DNA of 64,000 bases, taken from assembly GCF_047675955.1 (NCBI RefSeq), contig NW_027327637.1, positions 434,001-498,000 on the forward strand, read 5' to 3'. The stretch's first letter is position 1, and every line of letters starts with the position of its first letter. This DNA is from Chlorocebus sabaeus (lineage: Eukaryota > Chordata > Mammalia > Primates > Cercopithecidae). The notes under the pieces were generated by a model. It made no database searches and was not told the origin of the DNA. It saw only the letters and a list, made by a program, of their open reading frames with translations. Below, piece after piece: positions 11,901 to 23,995 of the stretch. A program made the translations under genes and the position numbers.

Positions 11901-12250
11901 GAGAAACTGCTCTGTGTTCTGTTAATTCATCTCACAGAGTTACATCTTTCCCTTCAAGAAGCCTTTCGCTAAGGCTGTTCTTGGGGAATTGGCAAAGGGA
12001 TATTTGGAAGCCCATAGAGGGCTATGGTGAAAAAGGAAATATCTTCCGTTCAAAACTGGAAAGAAGCTTTCTGAGAAACTGCTCTGTGTTCTGTTAATTC
12101 ATCTCACAGAGTTACATCTTTCCCTTCAAGAAGCCTTTCGCTAAGGCTGTTCTTGTGGAATTGGCAAAGGGATATTTGGAAGCCCATAGAGGGCTATGGT
12201 GAAAAAGGAAATATCTTCCGTTCAAAACTGGAAAGAAGCTTTCTGAGAAA
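5950..12250 (+). repeat. Long duplicated block, copy A (partner at 15.9-22.2 kb)
   Basis: Rare variants in order are: gtggtattgg (6479), agagatac before a taagcctg monomer (6604-6640), ttaactc (6935), agcccagagag (7367), cttcacgaag (7482), cttctgg (8025), cccatacagg (8746), two aactggagag monomers (8960, 9132), agttgcat (9703), agagatac (9872), gagctac (10046), aaggttg (10252), tttacc (10572), cttcaagagcc (10921, one base short), gcttttcgctaag (11100), taagtctg (11455) and cttgggga (11980). All return in the same order 9975 bases later, with the offset changing to 9802 and then 9969 where single monomers or small indels differ. Alignment ends where cttctgg (12325) has no partner. Confidence 0.87.
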
Positions 12251-12599
12251 CTGCTCTGTGTTCTGTTAATTCATCTCACAGAGTTACATCTTTCCCTTCA
12301 AGAAGCCTTTCGCTAAGGCTGTTCTTCTGGAATTGGCAAAGGGATATTTGGAAGCCCATAGAGGGCTATGGTGAAAAAGGAAATATCTTCCGTTCAAAAC
12401 TGGAAAGAAGCTTTCTGAGAAACTGCTCTGTGTTCTGTTAATTCATCTCACAGAGTTACATCTTTCCCTTCAAGAAGCCTTTCGCTAAGTCTGTTCTTGT
12501 GGAATTGGCAAAGGGATATTTGGAAGCCCATAGAGGGCTATGGTGAAAAAGGAAATATCTTCCGTTCAAAACTGGAAAGAAGCTTTCTGAGAAACTGTT

Positions 12600-15500
12600 C
12601 TATGTTCTGTTAATTCATCTCACAGAGTTACATCTTTCCCTTCAAGAAGCCTTTCGCTAAGGCTGTTCTTGTGGAATTGGCAAAGGGATATTTGGAAGCC
12701 CATAGAGGGCTATGGTGAAAAAGGAAATATCTTCCGTTCAAAACTGGAAAGAAGCTTTCTGAGAAACTGCTCTGTGTTCTGTTAATTCATCTCACAGAGT
12801 TACATCTTTCCCTTCAAGAAGTCTTTCGCTAAGGCTGTTCTTGTGGAATTGGCAAAGGGATATTTGGAAGCCCATAGAGGGCTATGGTGAAAAAGGAAAT
12901 ATCTTCCGTTCAAAACTGGAAAGAAGCTTTCTGAGAAACTGCTCTGTGTTCTGTTAATTCATCTCACAGAGTTACATCTTTAACTTCAAGAAGCCTTTCG
13001 CTAAGGCTGTTCTTGTGGAACTGGCAAAGGGATATTTGGAAGCCCATAGAGGGCTATGTTGAAAAAGGAAATATCTTCCGTTCAAAACTGGAAAGAAGCT
13101 TTCTGAGAAACTGCTCTGTGTTCTGTTAATTCATCTCACAGAGTTACATCTTTCCCTTCAGGAAGCCTTTCGCTAAGGCTGTTCTTGTGGAATTGGCAAA
13201 GGGATATTTGGAAGCCCATAGAGGGCTATGGTGAAAAAGGAAATATCTTCCGTTCAAAACTGGAAAGAAGCTTTCTGAGAAACTGCTCTGTGTTCTGTTA
13301 ATTCATCTCACAGAGTTACATCTTTCCCTTCAAGAAGCCTTTCGCTAAGGCTGTTCTTGTGGAATTGGCAAAGGGATATTTGGAAGCCCATAGAGGGCTA
13401 TGTTGAAAAAGGAAATATCTTCCGTTCAAAACTGGAAAGAAGCTTTCTGAGAAACTGCTCTGTGTTCTGTTAATTCATCTCAACGAGTTATATCTTTCCC
13501 TTCAAGAAGACTTTCGCTTAGGCTGTTCTTGTGGAATTGGCAAAGGGATATTTGGAAGCCCATAGAGGGCTATGTTGAAAAAGGAAATATCTTCCGTTCA
13601 AAACTGGAAAGAAGCTTTCTGAGAAACTGCTCTGTGTTCTGTTAATTCATCTCACAGAGTTACATCTTTCCCTTCAAGAGGCCTTTCGCTAAGGCTGTTC
13701 TTGTGGAATTGGCAAAGGGATATTTGGAAGCCCATAGAGGGCTATGGAGAAAAAGGAAATATCTTCCGTTCAAAACTGGAAAGAAGCTTTCTGAGAAACT
13801 GTTCTATGTTCTGTTAATTCATCTCACAGAGTTACATCTTTCCCTTCAAGAAGCCTTTCGCTTAGGCTGTTCTTGGGGAATTGGCAAAGGGATATTTGGA
13901 AGCCCATAGAGGGCTATGGTGAAAAAGGAAATAACTTTCGTTCAAAACTGGAAAGAAGCTTTCTGAGAAACTGCTCTGTGTTCTGTTAATTCATCTCACA
14001 GAGTTACATCTTTCCCTTCAAGAAGCCTTTCGCTAAGGCTGTTCTTGTGGAATTGGCAAAGGGATATTTGGAAGCCCATAGAGGGCTATGGTGAAAAAGG
14101 AAATATCTTCCGTTCAAAACTGGAAAGAAGCTTTCTGAGAAACTGCTCTGTGTTCTGTTAATTCATCTCACAGAGTTACATCTTTCCCTTCAAGAAGCCT
14201 TTCGCTAAGGCTGTTCTTGTGGAATTGGCAAAGGGATATTTGGAAGCCCATAGAGGGCGATGGTGAAAAAGGAAATATCTTCCGTTCAAAACTGGAAAGA
14301 AGCTTTCTGAGAAACTGCTCTGTGTTCTGTTAATTCATCTCACAGAGTTACATCTTTCCCTTCAAGAAGCCTTTCGCTAAGGCTGTTCTTGTGGAATTGG
14401 CAAAGGGATATTTGGAAGCCCATAGAGGGCTATGGTGAAAAAGGAAATATCTTCCGTTCAAAACTGGAAAGAAGCTTTCTGAGAAACTGCTCTGTGTTCT
14501 GTTAATTCATCTCACAGAGTTACATCTTTCCCTTCAAGAAGCCTTTCGCTAAGGCTGTTCTTGTGGAATTGGCAAAGGGATATTGGGAAGCCCATAGAGG
14601 GCTATGGTGAAAAAGGAAATATCTTCCGTTCAAAACTGGAGAGAAGCTTTCTGAGAAACTGTTCTATGTTCTGTTAATTCATCTCACAGAGTTACATCTT
14701 TCCCTTCAAGAAGCCTTTCGCTAAGGTTGTTCTTGTGGAATTGGCAAAGGGATATTTGGAAGCCCATAGAGGGCTATGGTGAAAAAGGAAATATCTTCCG
14801 TTCAAAACTGGAAAGAAGCTTTCTGAGAAACTGCTCTGTGTTCTGTTAATTCATCTCACAGAGTTACATCTTTCCCTTCAAGAAGCCTTTCGCTAAGGCT
14901 GTTCTTGTGGAATTGGCAAAGGGATATTTGGAAGCCCATAGAGGGCTATGGTGAAAAAGGACATATCTTCCGTTCAAAACTGGAAATAAGCTTTCTGAGA
15001 AACTGCTCTGTGTTCTGTTAATTCATCTCACAGAGTTACATCTTTCCCTTCAAGAAGCCTTTCGCTAAGGCTGTTCTTGTGGAATTGGCAAAGGGATATT
15101 TGGAAGCCCATAGAGGGCTATGGTGAAAAAGGAAATATCTTCCGTTCAAAACTGGAAAGAAGCTTTCTGAGAAACTGCTCTGTGTTCTGTTAATTCATCT
15201 CACAGAGTTACATCTTTCCCTTCAAGAAGCCTTTCGCTAAGGCTGTTCTTGTGGAATTGGCAAAGGGATATTTGGAAGCCCATAGAGGGCTATGGTGAAA
15301 AAGGAAATATCTTCCGTTCAAAACTGGAAAGAAGCTTTCTGAGAAACTGCTCTGTGTTCTGTTAATTCATCTCACAGAGTTACATCTTTCCCTTCAAGAA
15401 GCCTTTCGCTAAGGCTGTTCTTGTGGAATTGGCAAAGGGATATTTGGAAGCCCATAGAGGGCTATGGTGAAAAAGGAAATATCTTCCGTTCAAAACTGGA

Positions 15501-16050
15501 AAGAAGCTTTCTGAGAAACTGCTCTGTGTTCTGTTAATTCATCTCACAGAGTTACATCTTTAACTTCAAGAAGCCTTTCGCTAAGGCTGTTCTTGTGGAA
15601 TTGGCAAAGGGATATTTGGAAGCCCATAGAGGGCTAAGGAGAAAAAGGAAATATCTTCCGTTCAAAACTGGAAAGAAGCTTTCTGAGAAACTGTTCTATG
15701 TTCTGTTAATTCATCTCACAGAGTTACATCTTTCTCTTCAAGAAGCCTTTCGCTTAGGCTGTTCTTGTGGAATTGGCAAAGGGATATTTGGAAGCCCATA
15801 GAGGGCTATGGTGAAAAAGGAAATATCTTTCGTTCAAAACTGGAAAGAAGCTTTCTGAGAAACTGCTCTGTGTTCTGTTAATTCAACTCACAGAGTTACA
15901 TCTTTCCCTTCAAGAAGCCTTTCGCTAAGGCTGTTCTTGTGGAATTGGCAAAGGGATATTTGGAAGCCCATAGAGGGCTATGGTGAAAAAGGAAATATCT
16001 TCCGTTCAAAACTGGAAAGAAGCTTTCTGAGAAACTGCTCTGTGTTCTGT
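12600..16050 (+). repeat. Duplicated block, copy A (partner at 25.3-28.95 kb)
   Basis: The ordered markers are: gaagtctttcgc (12819), taac plus gaactgg (12980-13021), atgttg (13056), ttcaggaag (13158), atgttg (13400), caacgagttatatc (13482), gaagactttcgctta (13505), agaggcc (13678), GGAGA (13746), ttctatg/cgctta/cttgggga (13802-13876), ataactttcg (13931), gggcgatgg (14255), tattgggaag (14581), aactggagag with aaggttg (14634-14727), then GGAGA, tctcttc, cgctta and ttcaactc (15637-15885). The partner matches at offset 12726 up to about 14.0 kb and at 12898 after that, so one monomer was gained or lost. A private monomer here has gacatatc and gaaataagc (14960-14991). Confidence 0.86.
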
Positions 16051-19000
16051 TAATTCATCTCACAGAGTTACATCTTTCCCTTCAAGAAGCCTTTCGCTAA
16101 GGCTGTTCTTGTGGAATTGGCAAAGGGATATTTGGAAGCCCATAGAGGGCTATGGTGAAAAAGGAAATATCTTCCGTTCAAAACTGGAAAGAAGCTTTCT
16201 GAGAAACTGCTCTGTGTTCTGTTAATTCATCTCACAGAGTTACATCTTTAACTTCAAGAAGCCTTTCGCTAAGGCTGTTCTTGTGGAATTGGCAAAGGGA
16301 TATTTGGAAGCCCATAGAGGGCTATGGAGAAAAAGGAAATATCTTCCGTTCAAAACTGGAAAGAAGCTTTCTGAGAAACTGTTCTATGTTCTGTTAATTC
16401 ATCTCACAGAGTTACATCTTTCCCTTCAAGAAGCCTTTCGCTAAGGCTGTTCTTGTGGTATTGGCAAAGGGATATTTGGAAGCCCATAGAGGGCTATGGT
16501 GAAAAAGGAAATATCTTTCGTTCAAAACTGGAAAGAAGCTTTCTGAGAAACTGCTCTGTGTTCTGTTAATTCATCTCACAGAGATACATCTTTCCCTTCA
16601 AGAAGCCTTTCGCTAAGCCTGTTCTTGTGGAAATGGCAAAGGGATATTTCGAAGCCCATAGAGGGCTATGGTGAAAAAGGAAATATCTTCCGTTCAAAAC
16701 TGGAAAGAAGCTTTCTGAGAAACTGCTCTGTGTTCTGTTAATTCATCTCACAGAGTTACATCTTTAACTTCAAGAAGCCTTTCGCTAAGGCTGTTCTTTT
16801 GGAATTGGCAAAGGGATATTTGGAAGCCCATAGAGGGCTATGGTGAAAAAGGAAATATCTTCCGTTCAAAACTGGAAAGAAGCTTTCTGAGAAACTGCTC
16901 TGTGTTCTGTTAACTCATCTCACAGAGTTACATCTTTAACTTCAAGAAGCCTTTCGCTAAGGCTGTTCTTGTGGAATTGGCAAAGGGATATTTGGAAGCC
17001 CATAGAGGGCTATGGAAAAAAGGAAATATCTTCCGTTCAAAACTGGAAAGAAGCTTTCTGAGAAACTGTTCTATGTTCTGTTAATTCATCTCACAGAGTT
17101 ACATCTTTCCCTTCAAGAAGCCTTTCGCTAAGGCTGTTCTTGTGGAATTGGCAAAGGGATATTTGGAAGCCCATAGAGGGCTATGGTGAAAAAGGAAATA
17201 TCTTTCGTTCAAAACTGGAAAGAAGCTTTCTGAGAAACTGCTCTGTGTTCTGTTAATTCATCTCACAGAGTTACATCTTTCCCTTCAAGAAGCCTTTCGC
17301 TAAGCCTGTTCTTGTGGAAATGGCAAAGGGATATTTCGAAGCCCAGAGAGGGCTATGGTGAAAAAGGAAATATCTTCCGTTCAAAACTGGAAAGAAGCTT
17401 TCTGAGAAACTGCTCTGTGTTCTGTTAATTCATCTCACAGAGTTACATCTTTAACTTCACGAAGCCTTTCGCTAAGGCTGTTCTTGTGGAATTGGCAAAG
17501 GGATATTTGGAAGCCCATAGAGGGCTATGGTGAAAAAGGAAATATCTTCCGTTCAAAACTGGAAAGAAGCTTTCTGAGAAACTGCTCTGTGTTCTGTTAA
17601 TTCATCTCACAGAGTTACATCTTTCCCTTCAAGAAGCCTTTCGCTAAGGCTGTTCTTGTGGAATTGGCAAAGGGATATTTGGAAGCCCATAGAGGGCTAT
17701 GGTGAAAAAGGAAATATCTTCCGTTCAAAACTGGAAAGAAGCTTTCTGAGAAACTGCTCTGTGTTCTGTTAATTCATCTCACAGAGTTACATCTTTCCCT
17801 TCAAGAAGCCTTTCGCTAAGGCTGTTCTTGTGGAATTGGCAAAGGGATATTTGGAAGCCCATAGAGGGCTATGGTGAAAAAGGAAATATCTTCCGTTCAA
17901 AACTGGAAAGAAGCTTTCTGAGAAACTGCTCTGTGTTCTGTTAATTCATCTCACAGAGTTACATCTTTAACTTCAAGAAGCCTTTCGCTAAGGCTGTTCT
18001 TCTGGAATTGGCAAAGGGATATTTGGAAGCCCATAGAGGGCTATGGAGAAAAAGGAAATATCTTCCGTTCAAAACTGGAAAGAAGCTTTCTGAGAAACTG
18101 TTCTATGTTCTGTTAATTCATCTCACAGAGTTACATCTTTCCCTTCAAGAAGCCTTTCGCTTAGGCTGTTCTTGTGGAATTGGCAAAGGGATATTTGGAA
18201 GCCCATAGAGGGCTATGGTGAAAAAGGAAATATCTTTCGTTCAAAACTGGAAAGAAGCTTTCTGAGAAACTGCTCTGTGTTCTGTTAATTCATCTCACAG
18301 AGTTACATCTTTCCCTTCAAGAAGCCTTTCGCTAAGGCTGTTCTTGTGGAATTGGCAAAGGGATATTTGGAAGCCCATAGAGGGCTATGGTGAAAAAGGA
18401 AATATCTTCCGTTCAAAACTGGAAAGAAGCTTTCTGAGAAACTGCTCTGTGTTCTGTTAATTCATCTCACAGAGTTACATCTATCCTTTCAAGAAGCCTT
18501 TCGCTAACGCTGTTCTTGTGGAATTGGCAAAGGGATATTTGGAAGCCCATAGAGGGCTATGGTGAAAAAGGAAATATCTTCCGTTCAAAACTGGAAAGAA
18601 GCTTTCTGAGAAACTGCTCTGTGTTCTGTTAATTCATCTCACAGAGTTACATCTTTCCCTTCAAGAAGCCTTTCGCTAAGGCTGTTCTTGTGGAATTGGC
18701 AAAGGGATATTTGGAAGCCCATACAGGGCTATGGTGAAAAAGGAAATATCTTCCGTTCAAAACTGGAAAGAAGCTTTCTGAGAAACTGCTCTGTGTTCTG
18801 TTAATTCATCTCACAGAGTTACATCTTTCCCTTCAAGAAGCCTTTCGCTAAGGCTGTTCTTGTGGAATTGGCAAAGGGATATTTGGAAGCCCATAGAGGG
18901 CTATGGTGAAAAAGGAAATATCTTCCGTTCAAAACTGGAGAGAAGCTTTCTGAGAAACTGTTCTATGTTCTGTTAATTCATCTCACAGAGTTACATCTTT

Positions 19001-22000
19001 CCCTTCAAGAAGCCTTTCGCTAAGGCTGTTCTTGTGGAATTGGCAAAGGGATATTTGGAAGCCCATAGAGGGCTATGGTGAAAAAGGAAATATCTTCCGT
19101 TCAAAACTGGAGAGAAGCTTTCTGAGAAACTGCTCTGTGTTCTGTTAATTCATCTCACAGAGTTACATCTTTAACTTCAAGAAGCCTTTCGCTAAGGCTG
19201 TTCTTGTGGAATTGGCAAAGGGATATTTGGAAGCCCATAGAGGGCTATGGTGAAAAATGAAATATCTTCCGTTCAAAACTGGAAAGAAGCTTTCTGAGAA
19301 ACTGCTCTGTGTTCTGTTAATTCATCTCACAGAGTTACATCTTTCCCTTCAAGAAGCCTTTCGCTAAGGCTGTTCTTGTGGAATTGGCAAAGGGATATTT
19401 GGAAGCCCATAGAGGGCTATGGTGAAAAAGGAAATATCTTCCGTTCAAAACTGGAAAGAAGCTTTCTGAGAAACTGCTCTGTGTTCTGTTAATTCATCTC
19501 ACAGAGTTGCATCTTTCCTTTCAAGAAGCCTTTCGCTAACGCTGTTCTTGTGGAATTGGCAAAGGGATATTTGGAAGCCCATAGAGGGCTATGGTGAAAA
19601 AGGAAATATCTTCCGTTCAAAACTGGAAAGAAGCTTTCTGAGAAACTGCTCTGTGTTCTGTTAATTCATCTCACAGAGATACATCTTTCCCTTCAAGAAG
19701 CCTTTCGCTAAGGCTGTTCTTGTGGAATTGGCAAAGGGATATTTGGAAGCCCATAGAGGGCTATGGTGAAAAAGGAAATATCTTCCGTTCAAAACTGGAA
19801 AGAAGCTTTCTGAGAAACTGCTCTGTGTTCTGTTAATTCATCTCACAGAGCTACATCTTTCCCTTCAAGAAGCCTTTCGCTAAGGCTGTTCTTGTGGAAT
19901 TGGCAAAGGGATATTTGGAAGCCCATAGAGGGCTATGGTGAAAAAGGAAATATCTTCCGTTCAAAACTGGAGAGAAGCTTTCTGAGAAACTGTTCTATGT
20001 TCTGTTAATTCATCTCACAGAGTTACATCTTTCCCTTCAAGAAGCCTTTCGCTAAGGTTGTTCTTGTGGAATTGGCAAAGGGATATTTGGAAGCCCATAG
20101 AGGGCTATGGTGAAAAAGGAAATATCTTCCGTTCAAAACTGGAAAGAAGCTTTCTGAGAAACTGCTCTGTGTTCTGTTAATTCATCTCACAGAGTTACAT
20201 CTTTAACTTCAAGAAGCCTTTCGCTAAGGCTGTTCTTGTGGAATTGGCAAAGGGATATTTGGAAGCCCATAGAGGGCTATGGTGAAAAAGGAAATAACTT
20301 CCGTTCAAAACTGGAAAGAAGCTTTCTGAGAAACTGCTCTGTGTTCTGTTAATTCATCTCACAGAGTTATATCTTTCCCTTCAAGAAGCCTTTCGCTAAG
20401 GCTGTTCTTGTGGAATTGGCAAAGGGATATTTGGAAGCCCATAGAGGGCTATGGTGAAAAAGGAAATATCTTCCGTTCAAAACTGGAAAGAAGCTTTCTG
20501 AGAAACTGCTCTTCTGTTAATTCATCTCACAGAGTACATCTTTACCTTCAAGAAGCCTTTCGCTAAGGCTGTTCTTGTGGAATTGGCAAAGGGATATTTG
20601 GAAGCCCATAGAGGGCTAGGGTGAAAAAGGAAATATCTTCCGTTCAAAACTGGAAAGAAGCTTTCTGAGAAACTGCTCTGTGTTCTGTTAATTCATCTCA
20701 CAGAGTTACATCTTTAACTTCAAGAAGCCTTTCGCTAAGGCTGTTCTTGTGGAATTGGCAAAGGGATATTTGGAAGCCCATAGAGGGCTATGGAGAAAAA
20801 GGAAATATCTTCCGTTCAAAACTGGAAAGAAGCTTTCTGAGAAACTGTTCTATGTTCTGTTAATTCATCTCACAGAGTTACATCTTTCCCTTCAAGAGCC
20901 TTTCGCTAAGGCTGTTCTTGTGGAATTGGCAAAGGGATATTTGGAAGCCCATAGAGGGCTATGGTGAAAAAGGAAATATCTTCCGTTCAAAACTGGAAAG
21001 AAGCTTTCTGAGAAACTGCTCTGTGTTCTGTTAATTCATCTCACAGAGTTACATCTTTCCCTTCAAGAAGCTTTTCGCTAAGCTGTTCTTTGTGGAAATG
21101 GCAAAGGGATATTTCGAAGCCCATAGAGGGCTATGGTGAAAAAGGAAATATCTTCCGTTCAAAACTGGAAAGAAGCTTTCTGAGAAACTGCTCTGTGTTC
21201 TGTTAATTCATCTCACAGAGTTACATCTTTAACTTCAAGAAGCCTTTCGCTAAGGCTGTTCTTGTGGAATTGGCAAAGGGATATTTGGAAGCCCATAGAG
21301 GGCTATGGTGAAAAAGGAAATATCTTCCGTTCAAAACTGGAAAGAAGCTTTCTGAGAAACTGCTCTGTGTTCTGTTAATTCATCTCACAGAGTTACATCT
21401 TTCCCTTCAAGAAGCCTTTCGCTAAGTCTGTTCTTGTGGAATTGGCAAAGGGATATTTGGAAGCCCATAGAGGGCTATGGTGAAAAAGGAAATATCTTCC
21501 GTTCAAAACTGGAAAGAAGGCTTTCTGAGAAACTGCTCTGTGTTCTGTTAATTCATCTCACAGAGTTACATCTTTCCCTTCAAGAAGCCTTTCGCTAAGG
21601 CTGTTCTTGTGGAATTGGCAAAGGGATATTTGGAAGCCCATAGAGGGCTATGGTGAAAAAGGAAATATCTTCCGTTCAAAACTGGAAAGAAGCTTTCTGA
21701 GAAACTGCTCTGTGTTCTGTTAATTCATCTCACAGAGTTACATCTTTAACTTCAAGAAGCCTTTCGCTAAGGCTGTTCTTGTGGAATTGGCAAAGGGATA
21801 TTTGGAAGCCCATAGAGGGCTATGGTGAAAAAGGAAATATCTTCCGTTCAAAACTGGAAAGAAGCTTTCTGAGAAACTGCTCTGTGTTCTGTTAATTCAT
21901 CTCACAGAGTTACATCTTTCCCTTCAAGAAGCCTTTCGCTAAGGCTGTTCTTGGGGAATTGGCAAAGGGATATTTGGAAGCCCATAGAGGGCTATGGTGA

Positions 22001-22230
22001 AAAAGGAAATATCTTCCGTTCAAAACTGGAAAGAAGCTTTCTGAGAAACTGCTCTGTGTTCTGTTAATTCATCTCACAGAGTTACATCTTTCCCTTCAAG
22101 AAGCCTTTCGCTAAGGCTGTCTTGTGGAATTGGCAAAGGGATATTTGGAAGCCCATAGAGGGCTATGGTGAAAAAGGAAATATCTTCCGTTCAAAACTGG
22201 AAAGAAGCTTTCTGAGAAACTGCTCTGTGT
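15925..22230 (+). repeat. Long duplicated block, copy B (partner at 5.95-12.25 kb)
   Basis: This copy carries the same ordered set of rare variants as its partner: gtggtattgg (16454), agagatac (16580), ttaactc (16911), agcccagagag (17340), cttcacgaag (17456), cttctgg (18000), cccatacagg (18719), agttgcat (19505), gagctac (19848), cttcaagagcc (20891), gcttttcgctaag (21070), taagtctg (21424) and cttgggga (21951). Compared with its partner it has one monomer fewer between 19.17 and 19.50 kb and one monomer more between about 20.06 and 20.54 kb, plus private indels from 20513 on. Its first part has a further, shorter copy at 37.3-39.3 kb, and its 19.2-21.0 kb part has one at 32.8-34.6 kb. Confidence 0.87.
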
Positions 22231-22967
22231 TCTGTTAATTCATCTCACAGAGTGACATCTTTAACTTCAAGAAGCCTTTCTCTAAGGCTGTTCTTGTGGA
22301 ATTGGCAAAGGGATATTTGGAAGCCCATAGAGGGCTATGGAGAAAAAGGAAATATCTTCCGTTCAAAACTGGAAAGAAGCTTTCTGAGAAACTGCTCTGT
22401 GTTCTGTTAATTCATCTCACAGTCACAGAGTTACATCTATCCTTTCAAGAAGCCTTTCGCTAACGCTGTCTTGTGGAATTGGCAAAGGGATATTTGGAAG
22501 CCCATAGAGGGCTATGGTGAAAAAGGAAATATCTTCCGTTCAAAACTGGAAAGAAGCTTTCTGAGAAACTGCTCTGTGTTCTGTTAATTCATCTCACAGA
22601 GTTACATCTTTCCCTTCAAGAAGCCTTTCGCTAAGGCTGTTCTTGTGGAATTGGCAAAGGGATATTTGGAAGCCCATAGAGGGCTATGGTGAAAAAGGAA
22701 ATATCTTCCGTTCAAAACTGGAAAGAAGCTTTCTGAGAAACTGCTCTGTGTTCTGTTAATTCATCTCACAGAGTTACATCTTTCCCTTCAAGAAGCCTTT
22801 CGCTAAGTCTGTTCTTGTGGAATTGGCAAAGGGATATTTGGAAGCACATAGAGGGCTATGGTGAAAAAGGAAATATCTTCCGTTCAAAACTGGAGAGAAG
22901 CTTTCTGAGAAACTGTTCTATGTTCTGTTAATTCATCTCACAGAGTTACATCTTTCCTTCAAGAAGC
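20513..22967 (+). other. Cluster of private small indels within the array
   Basis: Indels seen: a 4-base loss in ctcttctg (about 20513), a 1-base loss in agagtacatc (20534), compensating -1/+1 in gctaagctgttctttgtgg (21079-21091), +1 in gaaggctttc (21520), -1 in ctgtcttgtgg (22118), a +6 insertion in tctcacagtcacagag (22417-22432), -1 in cgctgtcttg (22466) and a -1/+1 pair in ctttccttcaagaagccctttcgc (22951-22967). The one-base loss at 20896 is older, being shared with 10926 and 34487. Outside this 2.45-kb stretch only four private indels exist (17016, 39868, 40371, 60701). Local low consensus accuracy is the simplest reading. Confidence 0.8.
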
Positions 22968-22969
22968 CC

Positions 22970-23995
22970 TTTCGCTAAGGCTGTTCTTGTGGAATTGGCA
23001 AAGGGATATTTGGAAGCCCATAGAGGGCTATGGTGAAAAAGGAAATATCTTCCGTTCAAAACTGGAAAGAAGCTTTCTGAGAAACTGCTCTGTGTTCTGT
23101 TAATTCATCTCACAGAGTTACATCTTTCCCTTCAAGAAGTCTTTCGCTAAGGCTGTTCTTGTGGAATTGGCAAAGGGATATTTGGAAGCCCATAGAGGGC
23201 TATGGTGAAAAAGGAAATATCTTCCGTTCAAAACTGGAAAGAAGCTTTCTGAGAAACTGCTCTGTGTTCTGTTAATTCATCTCACAGAGTTACATCTTTA
23301 ACTTCAAGAAGCCTTTCGCTAAGGCTGTTCTTGTGGAACTGGCAAAGGGATATTTGGAAGCCCATAGAGGGCTATGTTGAAAAAGGAAATATCTTCCGTT
23401 CCAAACTGGAAAGAAGCTTTCTGAGAAACTGCTCTGTGTTCTGTTAATTCATCTCACAGAGTTACATCTTTCCCTTCAGGAAGCCTTTCGCTAAGGCTGT
23501 TCTTGTGGAATTGGCAAAGGGATATTTGGAAGCCCATAGAGGGCTATGGTGAAAAAGGAAATATCTTCCGTTCAAAACTGGAAAGAAGCTTTCTGAGAAA
23601 CTGCTCTGTGTTCTGTTAATTCATCTCACAGAGTTACATCTTTCCCTTCAAGAAGCCTTTCGCTAAGGCTGTTCTTGTGGAATTGGCAAAGGGATATTTG
23701 GAAGCCCATAGAGGGCTATGTTGAAAAAGGAAATATCTTCCGTTCAAAACTGGAAAGAAGCTTTCTGAGAAACTGCTCTGTGTTCTGTTAATTCATCTCA
23801 ACGAGTTATATCTTTCCCTTCAAGAAGACTTTCGCTTAGGCTGTTCTTGTGGAATTGGCAAAGGGATATTTGGAAGCCCATAGAGGGCTATGTTGAAAAA
23901 GGAAATATCTTCCGTTCAAAACTGGAAAGAAGCTTTCTGAGAAACTGCTCTGTGTTCTGTTAATTCATCTCACAGAGTTACATCTTTCCCTTCAA
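22970..23995 (+). repeat. 14-monomer duplication, left copy (2408-bp offset to 25.38-26.40 kb)
   Basis: The markers gaagtctttcgc (23137), gaactgg (23335), atgttg, ttcaggaag (23476), atgttg, caacgagttatatc (23801) and gaagactttcgctta (23824) recur exactly 2408 bases (14 x 172) later. Upstream, taagtctg at 22804 and 25212 also keeps this spacing, but the intervening aactggagag/ttctatg monomer at 22.9 kb has no equivalent. Downstream this copy goes into a cttgggga monomer without the GGAGA/ttctatg pair that follows in other copies. A private ttccaaactgg at 23399 is shared only with the copies at 53.5 and 58.5 kb. Confidence 0.82.

Noticed and set aside
22417..22432. Six-base insertion as a possible target-site duplication
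   Set aside because: The inserted bases are a short local repeat of tcacag with no element next to it. Slippage or a consensus error explains it.
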